From: Paraburkholderia haematera
GTDB taxonomy: Bacteria > Pseudomonadota > Gammaproteobacteria > Burkholderiales > Burkholderiaceae
Direction of reading: 5' to 3'
Length of the DNA stretch: 45,430 nt
Assembly: GCF_905220975.1 (NCBI RefSeq)
Contig: NZ_CAJNBK010000038.1
Coordinates: 1-45,430, forward strand
The position numbers and the translations under genes are program-made. Positions 1 to 9,206 of the stretch are shown here, in pieces. Each line of letters opens with the position of its first letter. Within the stretch, counting starts at the first letter, position 1. Below the pieces are notes generated by a model. That model did not search any database. It had not been told where the DNA came from and saw only the letters and a program-made list of their open reading frames with translations.

Positions 1-258
1 GGCTCGAGGCACTCTAGGCAGACGAGCTGACTGTCCATGTGGCGACAACTGATCGGGTCGACGCCACAGGAGGGAATATACAAGTAGGCAAAAGAAAGCG
101 GCTCAAACCGCAAGCTCATAAGCGGGTCCCTCGCGCAGTCGCGGTAGTGGTGCGTCTGGAATCCGTGTTCTCGCACATTCAGCCTTAGTGACAAGGCCGT
201 CATACCTCCGGCGGCGCTGCGCGCGCCGACGCGGTACTTCATTGGACCGTCCGCCATT
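1..258 (+). repeat. Terminal repeat copy A (outer inverted repeat, left)
   Basis: Bases 1-103 are the exact reverse complement of 45422-45320, and weaker homology to copy D continues to about 255. From about base 80 onward the sequence also belongs to the family of inner copies B and C: it shares the blocks AAGTAGGCAAAAGAAAGCGG, AAGCGGGTCCC, GTAGTGGTGC and TCTGGAATC. The first 79 bases replace the upstream part found in B and C, so A and D form a separate subtype. A small hairpin GCGG-CTCAAA-CCGC is kept. Where B to D have a C-run/G-run stem, A has CGCG-CAGT-CGCG instead. No convincing protein is encoded. The repeat probably continues left of the window. Confidence 0.85.
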
Positions 259-272
259 TTATACGCTTAGCA

Positions 273-470
273 AAACTTATTAAAGCCGCCTGCGTTGTGC
301 AATACAAGTTGCACTTCATAAAGCTGCCGGCTGTACCTGCTGCTCGCGGCACTTCGCCAAACGGCCTGCCGTATTTGATACTCAGGGTACCGAACTAAAC
401 TGCCTGGGGTATTCGATGCCTATGACACTTCGAAAGGTTGCTTGCCGTTTTCAGTGCACGTCGCACTTCG
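273..470 (+). repeat. Degenerate tandem array, 38-bp period
   Basis: Units begin at 273, 311, 349, 387 and 425, each exactly 38 bp, with a partial unit at 463 and a related unit one base out of phase at 234. Shared positions give roughly GCACTTC, three variable bases, AAAC, one variable base, then GCCTGCCGT. Positions 3-4 (AC) are invariant in all units seen. The units are too diverged for a CRISPR array, which needs near-identical repeats, and 38 is not a multiple of three, so this is not a protein repeat. One similar unit lies at 45083 between the right-hand copies. No function is known to me. Confidence 0.6.
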
Positions 471-529
471 TATGCCGTTAGCTATGTCTGGGGGGCGGGG
501 CCATTACGGAACGTCGGGTGTGTTGGCAA

Positions 530-872
530 TTCGCCGAGGCGTAGCCGATGGCCCCCTCCACGTCCAAGCGAAGCCCCGTGTTTCCGATGAGCTCTTCCGG
601 CGAGCGCGTAGTGCGAGGCGGGAAGCATGACTGCTTTGTCACTGACGCTGAATGTGCGAGAACACAGATTCCAGATGCACCACTACCCCCTCCGAGCCGG
701 GGGACCCGCTTAAAAATTAGCGGTGTGAGCCGCTTTCTTTTGCCTACTTTTCTTTGCGGCAGGCAAAGAAAAGTAGGTGCCGCCCCGCACAGGGGCAACG
801 CTAATAAACCGATAAGAATTCAAGGAAAGGCCAACCCCGCAGGCAAACAAAAAAAGCGCCACGCAGGCAACC
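530..872 (-). repeat. Structured intergenic repeat copy B (inner inverted repeat, left)
   Basis: This is homologous over its whole length to copy C (44585-44930) in the opposite orientation. Conserved blocks, read on the minus strand, are TTGGCCTTTCC, GGTTTATTAGCG, a GCCCC/GGGGC hairpin (782-796), a 15-bp hairpin (743-777), AGCGG-CTCACA-CCGCT, and a long near-identical stretch through GTGACAAAGCAGTCATGC. It ends a few bases downstream of the antiporter stop codon. Reading frames exist on both strands, but nearly all B/C differences in them change amino acids, so I do not call a gene. Confidence 0.85.
743..777. other. 15-bp perfect hairpin in repeat copy B
   Basis: The arms 743-757 (CCTACTTTTCTTTGC) and 763-777 pair perfectly around the loop GGCAG. 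The matching hairpin in copy C has different bases but is still paired, through two compensatory changes. Confidence 0.85.
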
Positions 873-885
873 AAAAAACAACCCT

Positions 886-2541
886 TCACTTCCTCCGAAC
901 AGTCAACGCGGTCTCCGCCAAATCCACCTCCCGCATGAGCTTATTCAAAGTCTCATCATTAATCTCCTGCGAACTTCGCATCGCCAGCAGCGCCTTCCGC
1001 TCAGCCCGCATCGCGGCCAATTTCATTCGAAACTCAAGCGCATCGGCACGGCGCGCCATCTCACGTGGCTCCTGCTCCTCATCGAGCGTGGCGAGCCGGC
1101 GCCGATACACATCCATCACTCTCGCGGTGACATCCGCAGCATAAGCCGATGCCGACTCATCAAGATCCGCACACTCAGCATCGTGCACCTCGTCGACCGC
1201 GCGAATCGCCGCTTGCGCCGCCGTCGTGCGCGCCAGTGCTTCCTCCGCGGCATGCGGATCCTTGCTCCGCCGCCAACCCATCAACAACAAGGGCAACGCC
1301 ACCACCGCCACCAGCAGCGATAAAAGAATCACCCCCGATGCAATGAAAATCGCCAAATCCCGTCCCGGCAGCGGTGTGCCCCCCGGCAACACCTCGGGCA
1401 GCGACAACACGCCCGCCAGCGTCACCGCGCCACGCACGCCGGCCACCGTCATCACTGTCACCGTGCGCAATCCGGGCACGGCGTTCGCCACACCGTGCTT
1501 CGCCGCGCCACGGCTCGCGAACCAGCGCAGCAGCCATACCCACACGAAGCGCAGCGCGTAAAGCGCCGCCGCCACCGCGGCGATGTAACCGATCAGCAGC
1601 CACACCTGCACGTTGCTGGTCTCGTGCGCGTCGAGCAGCGCACGGCCGAGAATGTGCGGAAACTGCAGACCCAACAGAATGAACACCATGCCGTTGAAGA
1701 CGAACTCGATCATCGTCCACGTGCTGTTCGCACGCACGCGCGACGACACCGGCCCGACGTTCACAATGCTCGCGTAGTTCATCATCATGCCGGCCGAGAC
1801 CGCGGCCAGAATGCCCGACCACCCGAAACGCTCGGCGATCAGATACGCGGCGAACGGAATCAACAGCGTCATCACCACGCCCGGCGCGGGATCGCCTTCT
1901 TCGGTGAGACTCAGAAAACGCGCCGACACAAAGCTGAACACCCAGCTCACCGCGGCGCCCGTCGCAAGACCGCCCAGGGCGATGATCACGAAGCTGATCG
2001 ACGCGTCGCGCAGCGAAAACACACCTGTCAGCGCTGCGGCAATCGCGAACTTCAGCGCGACCAGGCCCGACGCGTCGTTCATCAGCGCCTCGCCTTCAAG
2101 GAAATGCATCAGCCGCCCAGGAATCTTGCCTTTGCCGACAATGCCGGAAAGGGCCACCGCATCAGTCGGCGACAGCACCGCGGCCAGCGCGAATGCCACC
2201 GGCAGCGAGATCGACGGCACCAGCGCATGGACGAAGTAGCCGACTGCCAGCACCGTCATGAAAACCAGGCCGAGTGCAAGCATCAGAATGGAGCGGCGCG
2301 CCATGAACAATTCGCGCTTGGGAATACGCCATCCATCCGCGAACAGCAGCGGCGGAATGAACAGCATCATGAATATTTCCGGATCGAAGGTGACGTGCAG
2401 CCCGAGCCTCGGCCACGCGAGCAATGCGCCAATCGCGATCTGGACCAGCGGCAGCGGCAAGGCAATCGGCAGCATCCGGACAACGACGCCGGAAGCGGCG
2501 ACAGCCAGCAAAAGAATCAGTACGGTAAAGACAATTTCCAT
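886..2541 (-). CDS. CPA1-family Na+/H+ antiporter
   Basis: A 551-residue inner-membrane cation/proton exchanger. The first ~420 residues are mostly hydrophobic helices typical of the CPA1 (NhaP/NHE) fold. The segment LSPTDAVALSGIVGKGKIP is the family's helix-5 signature with its essential aspartate, and EGEALMNDASGLV is the next conserved block, carrying the ND motif. The C-terminal ~130 residues are charged and partly coiled-coil, a likely cytoplasmic regulatory tail. I start at the ATG at 2541 (MEIVFTV) because the longer frame adds 62 arginine-rich residues unlike a transporter. No good ribosome site precedes it; a GAGGAGG lies about 28 bases away. The gene stands alone, with repeat B just past its stop. 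Whether it exchanges Na+, K+ or Li+ cannot be read from sequence. Confidence 0.88.
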   Translation of the reverse strand: MEIVFTVLILLLAVAASGVVVRMLPIALPLPLVQIAIGALLAWPRLGLHVTFDPEIFMMLFIPPLLFADGWRIPKRELFMARRSILMLALGLVFMTVLAVGYFVHALVPSISLPVAFALAAVLSPTDAVALSGIVGKGKIPGRLMHFLEGEALMNDASGLVALKFAIAAALTGVFSLRDASISFVIIALGGLATGAAVSWVFSFVSARFLSLTEEGDPAPGVVMTLLIPFAAYLIAERFGWSGILAAVSAGMMMNYASIVNVGPVSSRVRANSTWTMIEFVFNGMVFILLGLQFPHILGRALLDAHETSNVQVWLLIGYIAAVAAALYALRFVWVWLLRWFASRGAAKHGVANAVPGLRTVTVMTVAGVRGAVTLAGVLSLPEVLPGGTPLPGRDLAIFIASGVILLSLLVAVVALPLLLMGWRRSKDPHAAEEALARTTAAQAAIRAVDEVHDAECADLDESASAYAADVTARVMDVYRRRLATLDEEQEPREMARRADALEFRMKLAAMRAERKALLAMRSSQEINDETLNKLMREVDLAETALTVRRK

Positions 2542-2926
2542 CGGTCTATTTCTGAAGATATAACGGTGCCTCCTCGGCGAATGACGACGATGCCGTCGCA
2601 ACTCGGCCAAGAGGCGTGCTTGAGGCGCAAGGCCGAAGTTTAGCCCGGCGAGGCAGCGCGTCATCGTTAACCCTGCAAGACCCTGACGCGCGCACCTGGC
2701 AAACGCCCCCGGTAAGGTGATGCACATAAAAGGTGCGTGTCACGCCCGCGGGCGGCGCATGGCCCCTGTCGCCGGTGCAAGCAGACACGCAAATTTCATT
2801 CGAATGTGCGCCAGCGTGCGCACGGAGCTTGCTTAAGAGATATCGATGACGCACATTTTGGGAATCGGTGCCGAGGTTGTTCGCTTCCGCGTTCGGACCG
2901 GCCCGGCTCTCGCGTGAGAGGATTGC
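2542..2926. other. Divergent intergenic region, antiporter / EAL gene
   Basis: This 385-bp gap must hold both divergent promoters. I see a short dyad GTGCGC-CAGC-GTGCGCAC near 2810, but no clear -35/-10 pair and no convincing small gene. The EAL gene has a usable ribosome site, AGAGG, six bases before its ATG. Confidence 0.4.
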
Positions 2927-4195
2927 ATGACGATTGCGCAACAGGAAAGGACGGCCAGCGCGCCGCATGGTTTCGATGTCGAGGTGACGTCGGGGCTCGA
3001 ACGTTTTTCGGCGCAGCACGGCGAGCTGACGTTGACCAGCGTATTTCAACCGATTTTCAGCCTGTCGCATATGCGGGCGGTCGGCTACGAGGGGCTGCTG
3101 CGCGCGCACGACGCGCTCGACCGGCCCGTGTCGCCGCTCGACGTTTTCGGCGATGCGGCGCGTCTGGGCGACGTGCTGCAAGTCGACCGGCTCGCCCAGA
3201 CCTTGCATCTGGAGAACTTCAAGGTGCTTGGCGCGGAGCGCGAATGGCTGTTTCTGAATGTCCATCCCGGCGCGCTCACCGATCCCTATCTCGCCGCCGC
3301 TTTGCTGGCCAGCCTCCGGCGGCTCGACCTGCCGCCGCGGCGGATCGTGCTCGAGGTGCTCGAACAACGCGCGGAAGATCTCGAACGTCTCGCCGACGCG
3401 GTGCGCCAGTTCCGTGAGCGCGGCTTCCTGATCGCACTCGACGACTTCGGTGCGGGCCACTCGAATGTCGAACGGATCTGGCAATTGAATCCCGATATCG
3501 TGAAGCTCGACCGCATCATGCTGTCGCACGCCGCGCATCGTGCGGATATGGCGACGATCCTGCCGGGGCTGGTGGCGTTGCTGCACGAAGCGGGCAAGCT
3601 CGTGCTGATCGAAGGCGTCGAAACGGAGCATGAAGCGCAGATGGCGCTCGCCTGCGACGCGGACTTCGTACAGGGTTTTTTCTTCGGCAGACCGAATCCC
3701 GGCCCGGCCGACGCGGCGCAAGCCATGACTTGCATCAGCGAAGTCACCGACCGCTATCGCGATCAGGCCGAAGCGCGCGAGCGCCGCAATGCAAGCCGGC
3801 TCGCCCCGTACCTGCGGGCGTTCGAGCGTGCTGCTGAGCGGCTCGCCGCCGGCGAACCGCTCGAGGAAGTGTGCTGGAATTTTCTCGCGCTCGACCATGC
3901 GGCGCGCTGCTTCCTGCTCGACGCGAAGGGCAGGCAGGCGGGCCGCAACGTCGTGTTGCGCGCCGATCGCGCGGCGCATGAAACGCGCTTTTTGCCGCTT
4001 GCCGATGCGCAAGGGGCGAACTGGCTGCGTCGTCCGTATTTCCGCGCGGCGATCAGCGCGCCGGAACGCGTACATGTGACGCGCCCGTATCTGTCGATCA
4101 ACGAGGCGTTGCCGTGCGTGACGCTGTCGGTGGCGACGCGTGTCGGTGACCAGACGTGCGTGCTGTGCGGCGATATCGATTGGGTCGAGGAATAG
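2927..4195 (+). CDS. EAL-domain cyclic-di-GMP phosphodiesterase with C-terminal sensor region
   Basis: A 422-residue cytoplasmic protein with an EAL domain at about 25-265, which hydrolyses c-di-GMP to pGpG. The catalytic set looks complete: E55 in YEGLLR (EGL in place of EAL), N111, E143, D172-D173 in LDDFGAG, K193 in VKLDR, E229 in EGVE and Q249 in QGFFFGRP. Residues ~280-422 resemble the PAS-like C-terminal domain of YkuI-type phosphodiesterases, which may sense a ligand. There is no GGDEF domain and no membrane segment. AGAGG six bases before the ATG supports the start. The gene is followed by degenerate duplications of its own 3' end (4175-4317). I am sure of the domain; the signal sensed is unknown. 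Confidence 0.9.
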   Translation: MTIAQQERTASAPHGFDVEVTSGLERFSAQHGELTLTSVFQPIFSLSHMRAVGYEGLLRAHDALDRPVSPLDVFGDAARLGDVLQVDRLAQTLHLENFKVLGAEREWLFLNVHPGALTDPYLAAALLASLRRLDLPPRRIVLEVLEQRAEDLERLADAVRQFRERGFLIALDDFGAGHSNVERIWQLNPDIVKLDRIMLSHAAHRADMATILPGLVALLHEAGKLVLIEGVETEHEAQMALACDADFVQGFFFGRPNPGPADAAQAMTCISEVTDRYRDQAEARERRNASRLAPYLRAFERAAERLAAGEPLEEVCWNFLALDHAARCFLLDAKGRQAGRNVVLRADRAAHETRFLPLADAQGANWLRRPYFRAAISAPERVHVTRPYLSINEALPCVTLSVATRVGDQTCVLCGDIDWVEE

Positions 4196-4317
4196 CGGCT
4201 CTGATGGTTCGGCTGGGACAGCGACCAGTGGCTCCCCGGTTAAGGATCGACTGGGTCGAGAAATAGCGATCCGGACGGTCCGACTGGCAGCGTGAATTAG
4301 CGGTTCTGGTGGCTCAG
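4175..4317 (+). repeat. Degenerate tandem duplication of the EAL gene's 3' end
   Basis: Bases 4175-4197, which include the last codons and stop, recur at 4246-4268 with 21 of 23 matching. The similarity runs on through a GGTYCGRCTGG block. A third partial copy around 4291-4317 retains AGCGGTTCTGGTGGCTC. The period is 71 bp for the first two copies. Confidence 0.7.
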
Positions 4318-4378
4318 ATTTAGAGGGCGCGCGGCGGTTCTGAGATCATGTCGTTTTTAACGACACCCGGCCGCGCTT

Positions 4379-5110
4379 ATGTCAGTCCTACTCGAAGTCA
4401 TCGCCACGACCGTTGCCGACGCCCGGCTTGCCGTACAGGCGGGTGCGAATCGCCTTGAACTCGTCACCGCGATGGGCGAGGGGGGGCTCACGCCGAGCAT
4501 TGGGCTGATCGAAGCGGTGGTCGCAGCCGTTGAGATCTCCGCGGCCGGCGTTCCGGCGGCCGGCGTACCGGTCAACGTGATCGTGCGGCCGCATAGCCGC
4601 TCCTTCGTCTACGACGCCGACGACTACGCCGTGATGCTGCGCGACGTGCGTGCAGTCAAAGCGGCCGGCGCGAACGCTGTAGTGATCGGCATGCTGACGG
4701 CCGACGGCGAGATCGATCACGAAGGCCTCGCGCGCGCAATCGATGCGGCCGATGGGCTGCCCATCACCTTCCACCGAGCGTTCGACGAAACGCGCGATCT
4801 GCAAAAATCGCTCGACGTGCTGCTCGGTTTCGATGCCGTGACGAACGTCCTGACTTCAGGCGGAAAACCTTCGGTACTGCAGGCGGAATCGATCATGAGC
4901 GATCTCGTACGGCAAGCGGCCGGCTCACACTGTACGGTGTTGGCAGGCGCGGGTTTGACCGTCGACGCGGTCGCTGGCTTCGTGAGCGCGACGCAAGTTC
5001 AAGCGGTTCACTTCGGTTCGGGCGTACGCGTTGGCGGCAACGGTCTTGCACCCGTCGATGCGACGAAAGTCGCGCAGGTGAGAGCCATCCTGGACGCAAC
5101 GCGAAGCTAG
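4379..5110 (+). CDS. cutC: CutC family protein
   Basis: A 243-residue TIM-barrel protein of the CutC family. The diagnostic N-terminal block is present (AVQAGANRLELVTAMGEGG-LTPS), as are VIVRPHSRSFVYD, VIGMLTADGEID and the C-terminal VHFGSGVRVGG. CutC was linked to copper tolerance in E. coli, but a direct role is disputed and no enzymatic activity is firmly established. An insertion of two copies of the five residues AAGVP (codons 4541-4570) appears to be a local 15-bp duplication. The gene is alone on this strand and converges on the indolepyruvate oxidoreductase gene across a shared terminator. The family call is secure; the function is not. Confidence 0.92.
   Translation: MSVLLEVIATTVADARLAVQAGANRLELVTAMGEGGLTPSIGLIEAVVAAVEISAAGVPAAGVPVNVIVRPHSRSFVYDADDYAVMLRDVRAVKAAGANAVVIGMLTADGEIDHEGLARAIDAADGLPITFHRAFDETRDLQKSLDVLLGFDAVTNVLTSGGKPSVLQAESIMSDLVRQAAGSHCTVLAGAGLTVDAVAGFVSATQVQAVHFGSGVRVGGNGLAPVDATKVAQVRAILDATRS
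4541..4570 (+). repeat. 15-bp in-frame tandem duplication in cutC
   Basis: GCGGCCGGCGTTCCG is followed directly by GCGGCCGGCGTACCG, 14 of 15 identical, encoding AAGVP twice. Confidence 0.8.
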
Positions 5111-5148
5111 ATCATCGAGAAACGACCCGCTCCATCGGACGCAACGCG
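5086..5148 (+). repeat. Partial duplication of the cutC 3' end
   Basis: CCATC-(CT)-GGACGCAACGCG near the end of cutC (5086-5103) recurs at 5132-5148, 22 bases past the stop, with a shared 12-base core and a 45-bp offset. Confidence 0.65.
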
Positions 5149-5210
5149 CAATAAAACTATCGCTCAAAAAATCAGCGCTGCTGAACGCCACGCATAGCCC
5201 AACCATCAGG

Positions 5211-5251
5211 CAAAAAAATGCCGCTTCGAGGTTCAACCCGAAGCGGCATTT
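5211..5251 (-). terminator. Intrinsic terminator of the indolepyruvate oxidoreductase gene
   Basis: A perfect 13-bp stem, AAATGCCGCTTCG (5216-5228) with 5239-5251, closes a 10-base loop. It is followed on the minus strand by seven T residues. It lies just past the minus-strand stop at 5273 and may also stop cutC transcripts. Confidence 0.88.
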
Positions 5252-5272
5252 CTCATCCACGCAGCGAAAGAT

Positions 5273-8200
5273 TTACTTCGCGACGACCACCGGGATGCCG
5301 CGCAACTGCCCGGCGCCCTTCACCTCTTCCAGCGACTTCTTCACCGAAGCGCCCGTCGCCGCTTCGATCTGCAAGCGTGCCGCGAGATCGCGCTCGCCGC
5401 GCTTCACACCGGCCAGATTTGCCAGCTTCACGTGACCATAACCGCGTACACGCGCATGCAGATCGGCGAGCTTCGCGACGTCTTCGAGCGTGTCCGCGTT
5501 GAGCGTCGAGAACGCGCGTTGCATTGTGGTTTCGTAGTCGTCGGCAAGTTCGCGCTCCATCTTGCGTTCCAGCGTGCGCCCGAACGGATCGAGCATCGTG
5601 CCACGCAGACTGCTGAATTTCGCCATCACGCCGAGCACCGGCCACATCCATTGACCGAAAGTCTTCTTGCTCGGATTGATGCCAGGCTGCCCGCGCGTCA
5701 GCGTCGGCGGTGCGAGGTTGAACTTGATGCCGAAGTCCTTGCCCGCGACACCTTCGAATTGCGTCTCCAGTGCTTCGCGGAAAGCCGCGTCCGTATACAG
5801 GCGCGCGACTTCATATTCGTCCTTCACCGCGAGCAGACGATAGAACGTCGTCGCCACTGCCCGCGTGATGCGTTCGCTCTTTGCGTCGACCGCGGTTTCG
5901 GCACGACGCGCCGCATCGACCAGCGCGCGATAACGCTTCACATAGCTCGCGCCGCCGTACGTCTGGAGACGGCCCTCGCGATGCGCGGTCAGTTCGTCGA
6001 GCGTATCGACGCGCACCGCCTGCTTCGCCAGATGCCGTGCCTGCCACAGCGATTCCAGGGCGGCCGGGTCTTCCGCCGCCACACGCCCGATCGAAAACGC
6101 CAGCTGATTCATCTGCACCGCGACGTTGTTCAATTCGATCGCGCGCATCATCGCGGCGAACGACACCGGCACGAGGCCGAGTTGCCAGGCATAACCGAGC
6201 ATCAGAATGTTCGCGCCGATCGTGTCGCCGAGAAAACGCGTGGCGAGCGCCTGGGCGTCGCACGTCGACATGCGGTCCTCGCCCGCCGCGTGGCGCATCT
6301 TGTCGATCAATGCGTCGGCGTGAAGCGTCGCGTCCGGGTTCTGCACAAAGGTCGCGTTCGGAATGGCGTGCGTGTTCACGACGATGCGCGTGCGGCCATG
6401 ACGCACCGTTTGCAAGGCGTCGGCGCTCGCGCCCACCACCATATCGCATGCGAGCAGCACGTCGGCTTGTTGCGTGTCGATGCGCACCTGATTGAGCCAC
6501 TCGTCACGTGCGGCAAAGCGTACGAACGACAGCACCGAGCCGCCCTTTTGCGCGAAGCCCATGAAGTCGAGCACCGACGCGCTCTTGCCTTCCAGATGCG
6601 CGGCCATGCTGATCAGTGCGCCGACTGTCACGACGCCTGTGCCGCCCACGCCGGTCACCAGAATGTCGTACGGCGCAGCGTCGAGGTGCGTCGCGGGAAT
6701 CGGCAGGGCGTCGACGCGCGCAGCGAGCGCGGCCGGATCGAACGCGGCGCCTGCGGCTTTCTTCAGCTTGCCGCCTTCCACCGTGACGAAACTCGGGCAG
6801 AAGCCATTCACGCAGGAATAGTCTTTATTGCACGAAGATTGATCGATGCGGCGCTTGCGTCCCAACGCGGTCTCAACCGGTTCGACCGACAGGCAATTCG
6901 ACTGCACGCCGCAATCGCCGCAGCCTTCGCAGACTTCCTCATTGATGAAGAGCCGTTTGTCCGGATCGGGAAACTCGCCTTTTTTCCTGCGACGCCGTTT
7001 TTCGGCAGCACAGGTCTGGTCATAGATCAGCACAGTGACACCGTCGGTATCGCGCAATTCCCGTTGCACGGTATCCATTTCACTGCGATGGTGGAACGTC
7101 GTGCCCTTCGGAAAGAGATCGTGGTGACCGTCGTATTTTTCCGGCTCGTCGCTGACCACGACGAAGCGCGACACGCCTTCGGCTTCCACCTGACGCGCGA
7201 TCTGCGGGACCGAGATGCTGCCGTCGACAGGCTGGCCGCCCGTCATCGCGACTGCATCGTTATAGAGAATCTTGTATGTGATGGTGGTGTTTGCGGCCAC
7301 CGCCTGGCGGATCGCGAGAATGCCCGAATGAAAGTAGGTGCCGTCGCCGAGATTCTGGAAGACATGGCGCGTTTTCGTGAACATTGAATGCGAGGCCCAG
7401 TCGACGCCTTCACCGCCCATCTGAATCAGGCCGGTGGTGTCGCGCTCCATCCACGACGCCATGAAGTGACAGCCAATCCCGGCATGCGCGATCGAACCTT
7501 CAGGCACTTTGGTCGACGTGTTGTGCGGGCAGCCCGAGCAGAAATACGGCGTACGTTTTACGCTATCCGCAGCATTCGAGAGGATTTGCGGCGCGACCAG
7601 ATCGACCACACGCTCGCGGCGATCGAGCGCCGGCTTGTGCCTGGCGAGCCAGTTCGCGAACACCGGAAGAATGCGCGACGGCCGCAACTCACCCAGCGAC
7701 GACAACAGCAACGTGCCGTCTTCGGCGTTCTTGCCGACCACGATCGGCCGCGTGCCTTGCGTGCGGTTGTACAGATAGTCTTTGATCTGTTGCTCGATGA
7801 CCGGACCCTTCTCCTCGATCACGAGCACTTCGGACAAACCGGAAACGAACGCGTCGATGCGCGTCATTTCCAGCGGAAACGACAAACCGACCTTGTAGAT
7901 CCGCACGCCGGCCGCTTCCAGATCGGCGACCGTCAGATCGAGCCGGCGCAGCGTTTCCATCAGGTCCAGATGTGCCTTGCCGCACGTCACGATACCCACG
8001 TTCGCATGCGGACTCGGCGCGATCCATTTGTCGATGCTGTTGGTGCGCGCGAAATGACGGACCGCGTCGAGCTTCGCGTGCATCCGCGATTCGATTGTCA
8101 GGCTGGGCAGATCGGGCCAGCGGTTATGCAGGCCGCCGGCGGGGCCTTCAAAATCCTGTGGAATCGCCCATTCGGTTTGCAGCGTATCGAGGTCGACGGT

Positions 8201-8860
8201 CGAACCGGATTCGACCGTTTCGGAGATCGCCTTGTAGCCGACCCACGCACCCGAGAAGCGCGACAGCGCCCAGCCATACAGGCCGAATTCGAGCATGTCG
8301 GCAATGTTCGACGGATTCACCACCGGCATGTGCCAAGCCATCAAGGCGAAGTCGCTCTGATGCGGCATCGACGACGACACGCAGCCGTGGTCGTCGCCCG
8401 CCACCACCAGCACGCCACCGTGCGGTGACGAGCCGTACGCGTTGCCGTGCTTCAGCGCATCGCCCGCGCGATCCACGCCGGGGCCCTTGCCGTACCACAT
8501 CGCGAACACGCCTTCGACGGTGCGCTCGGGGTCCGATTCCACCCGCTGCGTACCGAGCACGGCGGTGCCGCCCAGTTCTTCGTTGATCGCCGGCAAAAAG
8601 CGAATATCACTCGCCGTGAGCAGTTTCTTCGCCTTCCACAACTGTTGGTCGACCATGCCGAGCGGCGAACCGCGATAGCCGCTGATGAAGCCGGCGGTGT
8701 TCATGCCGTGCGCGCGGTCGGCAGCGCGCTGCATCAGCGCAAGGCGCACCAGCGCCTGGGTGCCGGTCAGGAAGATCCGGCCGCGCGTGGCGGTGAGGTT
8801 ATCGGACAGCTTGTAGTCGGCGAGAGCGGGCGTGCCGTCAATGGGCAGGCGAGCGGTCAT
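5273..8860 (-). CDS. Fused indolepyruvate ferredoxin oxidoreductase (IorA-IorB type)
   Basis: A 1195-residue cytoplasmic enzyme that oxidatively decarboxylates aryl- or branched-chain 2-oxoacids to acyl-CoA, using thiamine diphosphate, iron-sulfur clusters and CoA. Order: an N-terminal pyruvate-oxidoreductase alpha-like part; a TPP-binding part with CSGCPHNTSTKVPEG (~440) and GGEGVDW...NLGDGTYFHSG; a cysteine cluster CEGCGDC (~643) and further cysteines for 4Fe-4S; a gamma/IorB-like domain beginning TGVGGTGVVTVG (~733); and a long C-terminal extension typical of the proteobacterial fused form. I chose the ATG at 8860 (MTARLPIDG) because GGAG sits eight bases upstream; the longer frame adds 81 unlikely residues. 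It is monocistronic with its own terminator. The enzyme probably serves aromatic amino-acid catabolism. The exact 2-oxoacid is inferred. Confidence 0.93.
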   Translation of the reverse strand: MTARLPIDGTPALADYKLSDNLTATRGRIFLTGTQALVRLALMQRAADRAHGMNTAGFISGYRGSPLGMVDQQLWKAKKLLTASDIRFLPAINEELGGTAVLGTQRVESDPERTVEGVFAMWYGKGPGVDRAGDALKHGNAYGSSPHGGVLVVAGDDHGCVSSSMPHQSDFALMAWHMPVVNPSNIADMLEFGLYGWALSRFSGAWVGYKAISETVESGSTVDLDTLQTEWAIPQDFEGPAGGLHNRWPDLPSLTIESRMHAKLDAVRHFARTNSIDKWIAPSPHANVGIVTCGKAHLDLMETLRRLDLTVADLEAAGVRIYKVGLSFPLEMTRIDAFVSGLSEVLVIEEKGPVIEQQIKDYLYNRTQGTRPIVVGKNAEDGTLLLSSLGELRPSRILPVFANWLARHKPALDRRERVVDLVAPQILSNAADSVKRTPYFCSGCPHNTSTKVPEGSIAHAGIGCHFMASWMERDTTGLIQMGGEGVDWASHSMFTKTRHVFQNLGDGTYFHSGILAIRQAVAANTTITYKILYNDAVAMTGGQPVDGSISVPQIARQVEAEGVSRFVVVSDEPEKYDGHHDLFPKGTTFHHRSEMDTVQRELRDTDGVTVLIYDQTCAAEKRRRRKKGEFPDPDKRLFINEEVCEGCGDCGVQSNCLSVEPVETALGRKRRIDQSSCNKDYSCVNGFCPSFVTVEGGKLKKAAGAAFDPAALAARVDALPIPATHLDAAPYDILVTGVGGTGVVTVGALISMAAHLEGKSASVLDFMGFAQKGGSVLSFVRFAARDEWLNQVRIDTQQADVLLACDMVVGASADALQTVRHGRTRIVVNTHAIPNATFVQNPDATLHADALIDKMRHAAGEDRMSTCDAQALATRFLGDTIGANILMLGYAWQLGLVPVSFAAMMRAIELNNVAVQMNQLAFSIGRVAAEDPAALESLWQARHLAKQAVRVDTLDELTAHREGRLQTYGGASYVKRYRALVDAARRAETAVDAKSERITRAVATTFYRLLAVKDEYEVARLYTDAAFREALETQFEGVAGKDFGIKFNLAPPTLTRGQPGINPSKKTFGQWMWPVLGVMAKFSSLRGTMLDPFGRTLERKMERELADDYETTMQRAFSTLNADTLEDVAKLADLHARVRGYGHVKLANLAGVKRGERDLAARLQIEAATGASVKKSLEEVKGAGQLRGIPVVVAK

Positions 8861-9103
8861 GGGTGAGTCTCCATTGTTTTGCATCCGCGCGCCGTGGGTG
8901 GGGACCACAAAAGGTGACGCGGCGAAAGAGACTCTATTTTTTAGCGCCGATTGGAGTGGATTTTTTCTACTTGATCGCGCGAATAGCGAATGCGCGCGAC
9001 GGGCCGCGCGTTTTAATGAAGTTTTGAGATGGATCTGCCACGCGGCGGACGGATTCGGGTATGCCCTGGTGCGTGGCGCGACGGCAGGAGTGACTTTTTT
9101 CAC

Positions 9104-9138
9104 CCGCCCAGCTGGCCTCGTGAAAGGCGGCTGGGCGG
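9104..9138. other. Hairpin downstream of the YfcC-type gene
   Basis: CCGCCCAGC (9104-9112) pairs perfectly with 9130-9138, and the interior can pair further. It lies just beyond the minus-strand stop at 9207 but has A residues, not T, downstream on that strand. It may mark the mRNA 3' end without being a classical terminator. Confidence 0.4.
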
Positions 9139-9206
9139 CTAGTGCCGGCGCAAGGCACGGGTCAATGCCGCGCTGCGGGGTCGCGCCCGACGCGACCGGT
9201 TCCGCT

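Noticed and set aside
234..500. CRISPR array
   Set aside because: The 38-bp units are strongly diverged, there is no repeat/spacer alternation, and no cas gene is present.
548..1144. Long plus-strand reading frame (and opposite 478-798) over repeat B and the antiporter end
   Set aside because: It runs through the structured repeat and into the antisense of the antiporter. Differences from the matching frame in copy C are almost all amino-acid changing.
1495..2643. 382-residue plus-strand frame across the antiporter
   Set aside because: Antisense shadow with low-complexity R/H/Q composition typical of high-GC DNA; the minus-strand frame has clear antiporter motifs.
2546..4075. 509-residue minus-strand frame opposite the EAL gene
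   Set aside because: Mirror shadow; the plus strand encodes a complete EAL catalytic set with a ribosome site.
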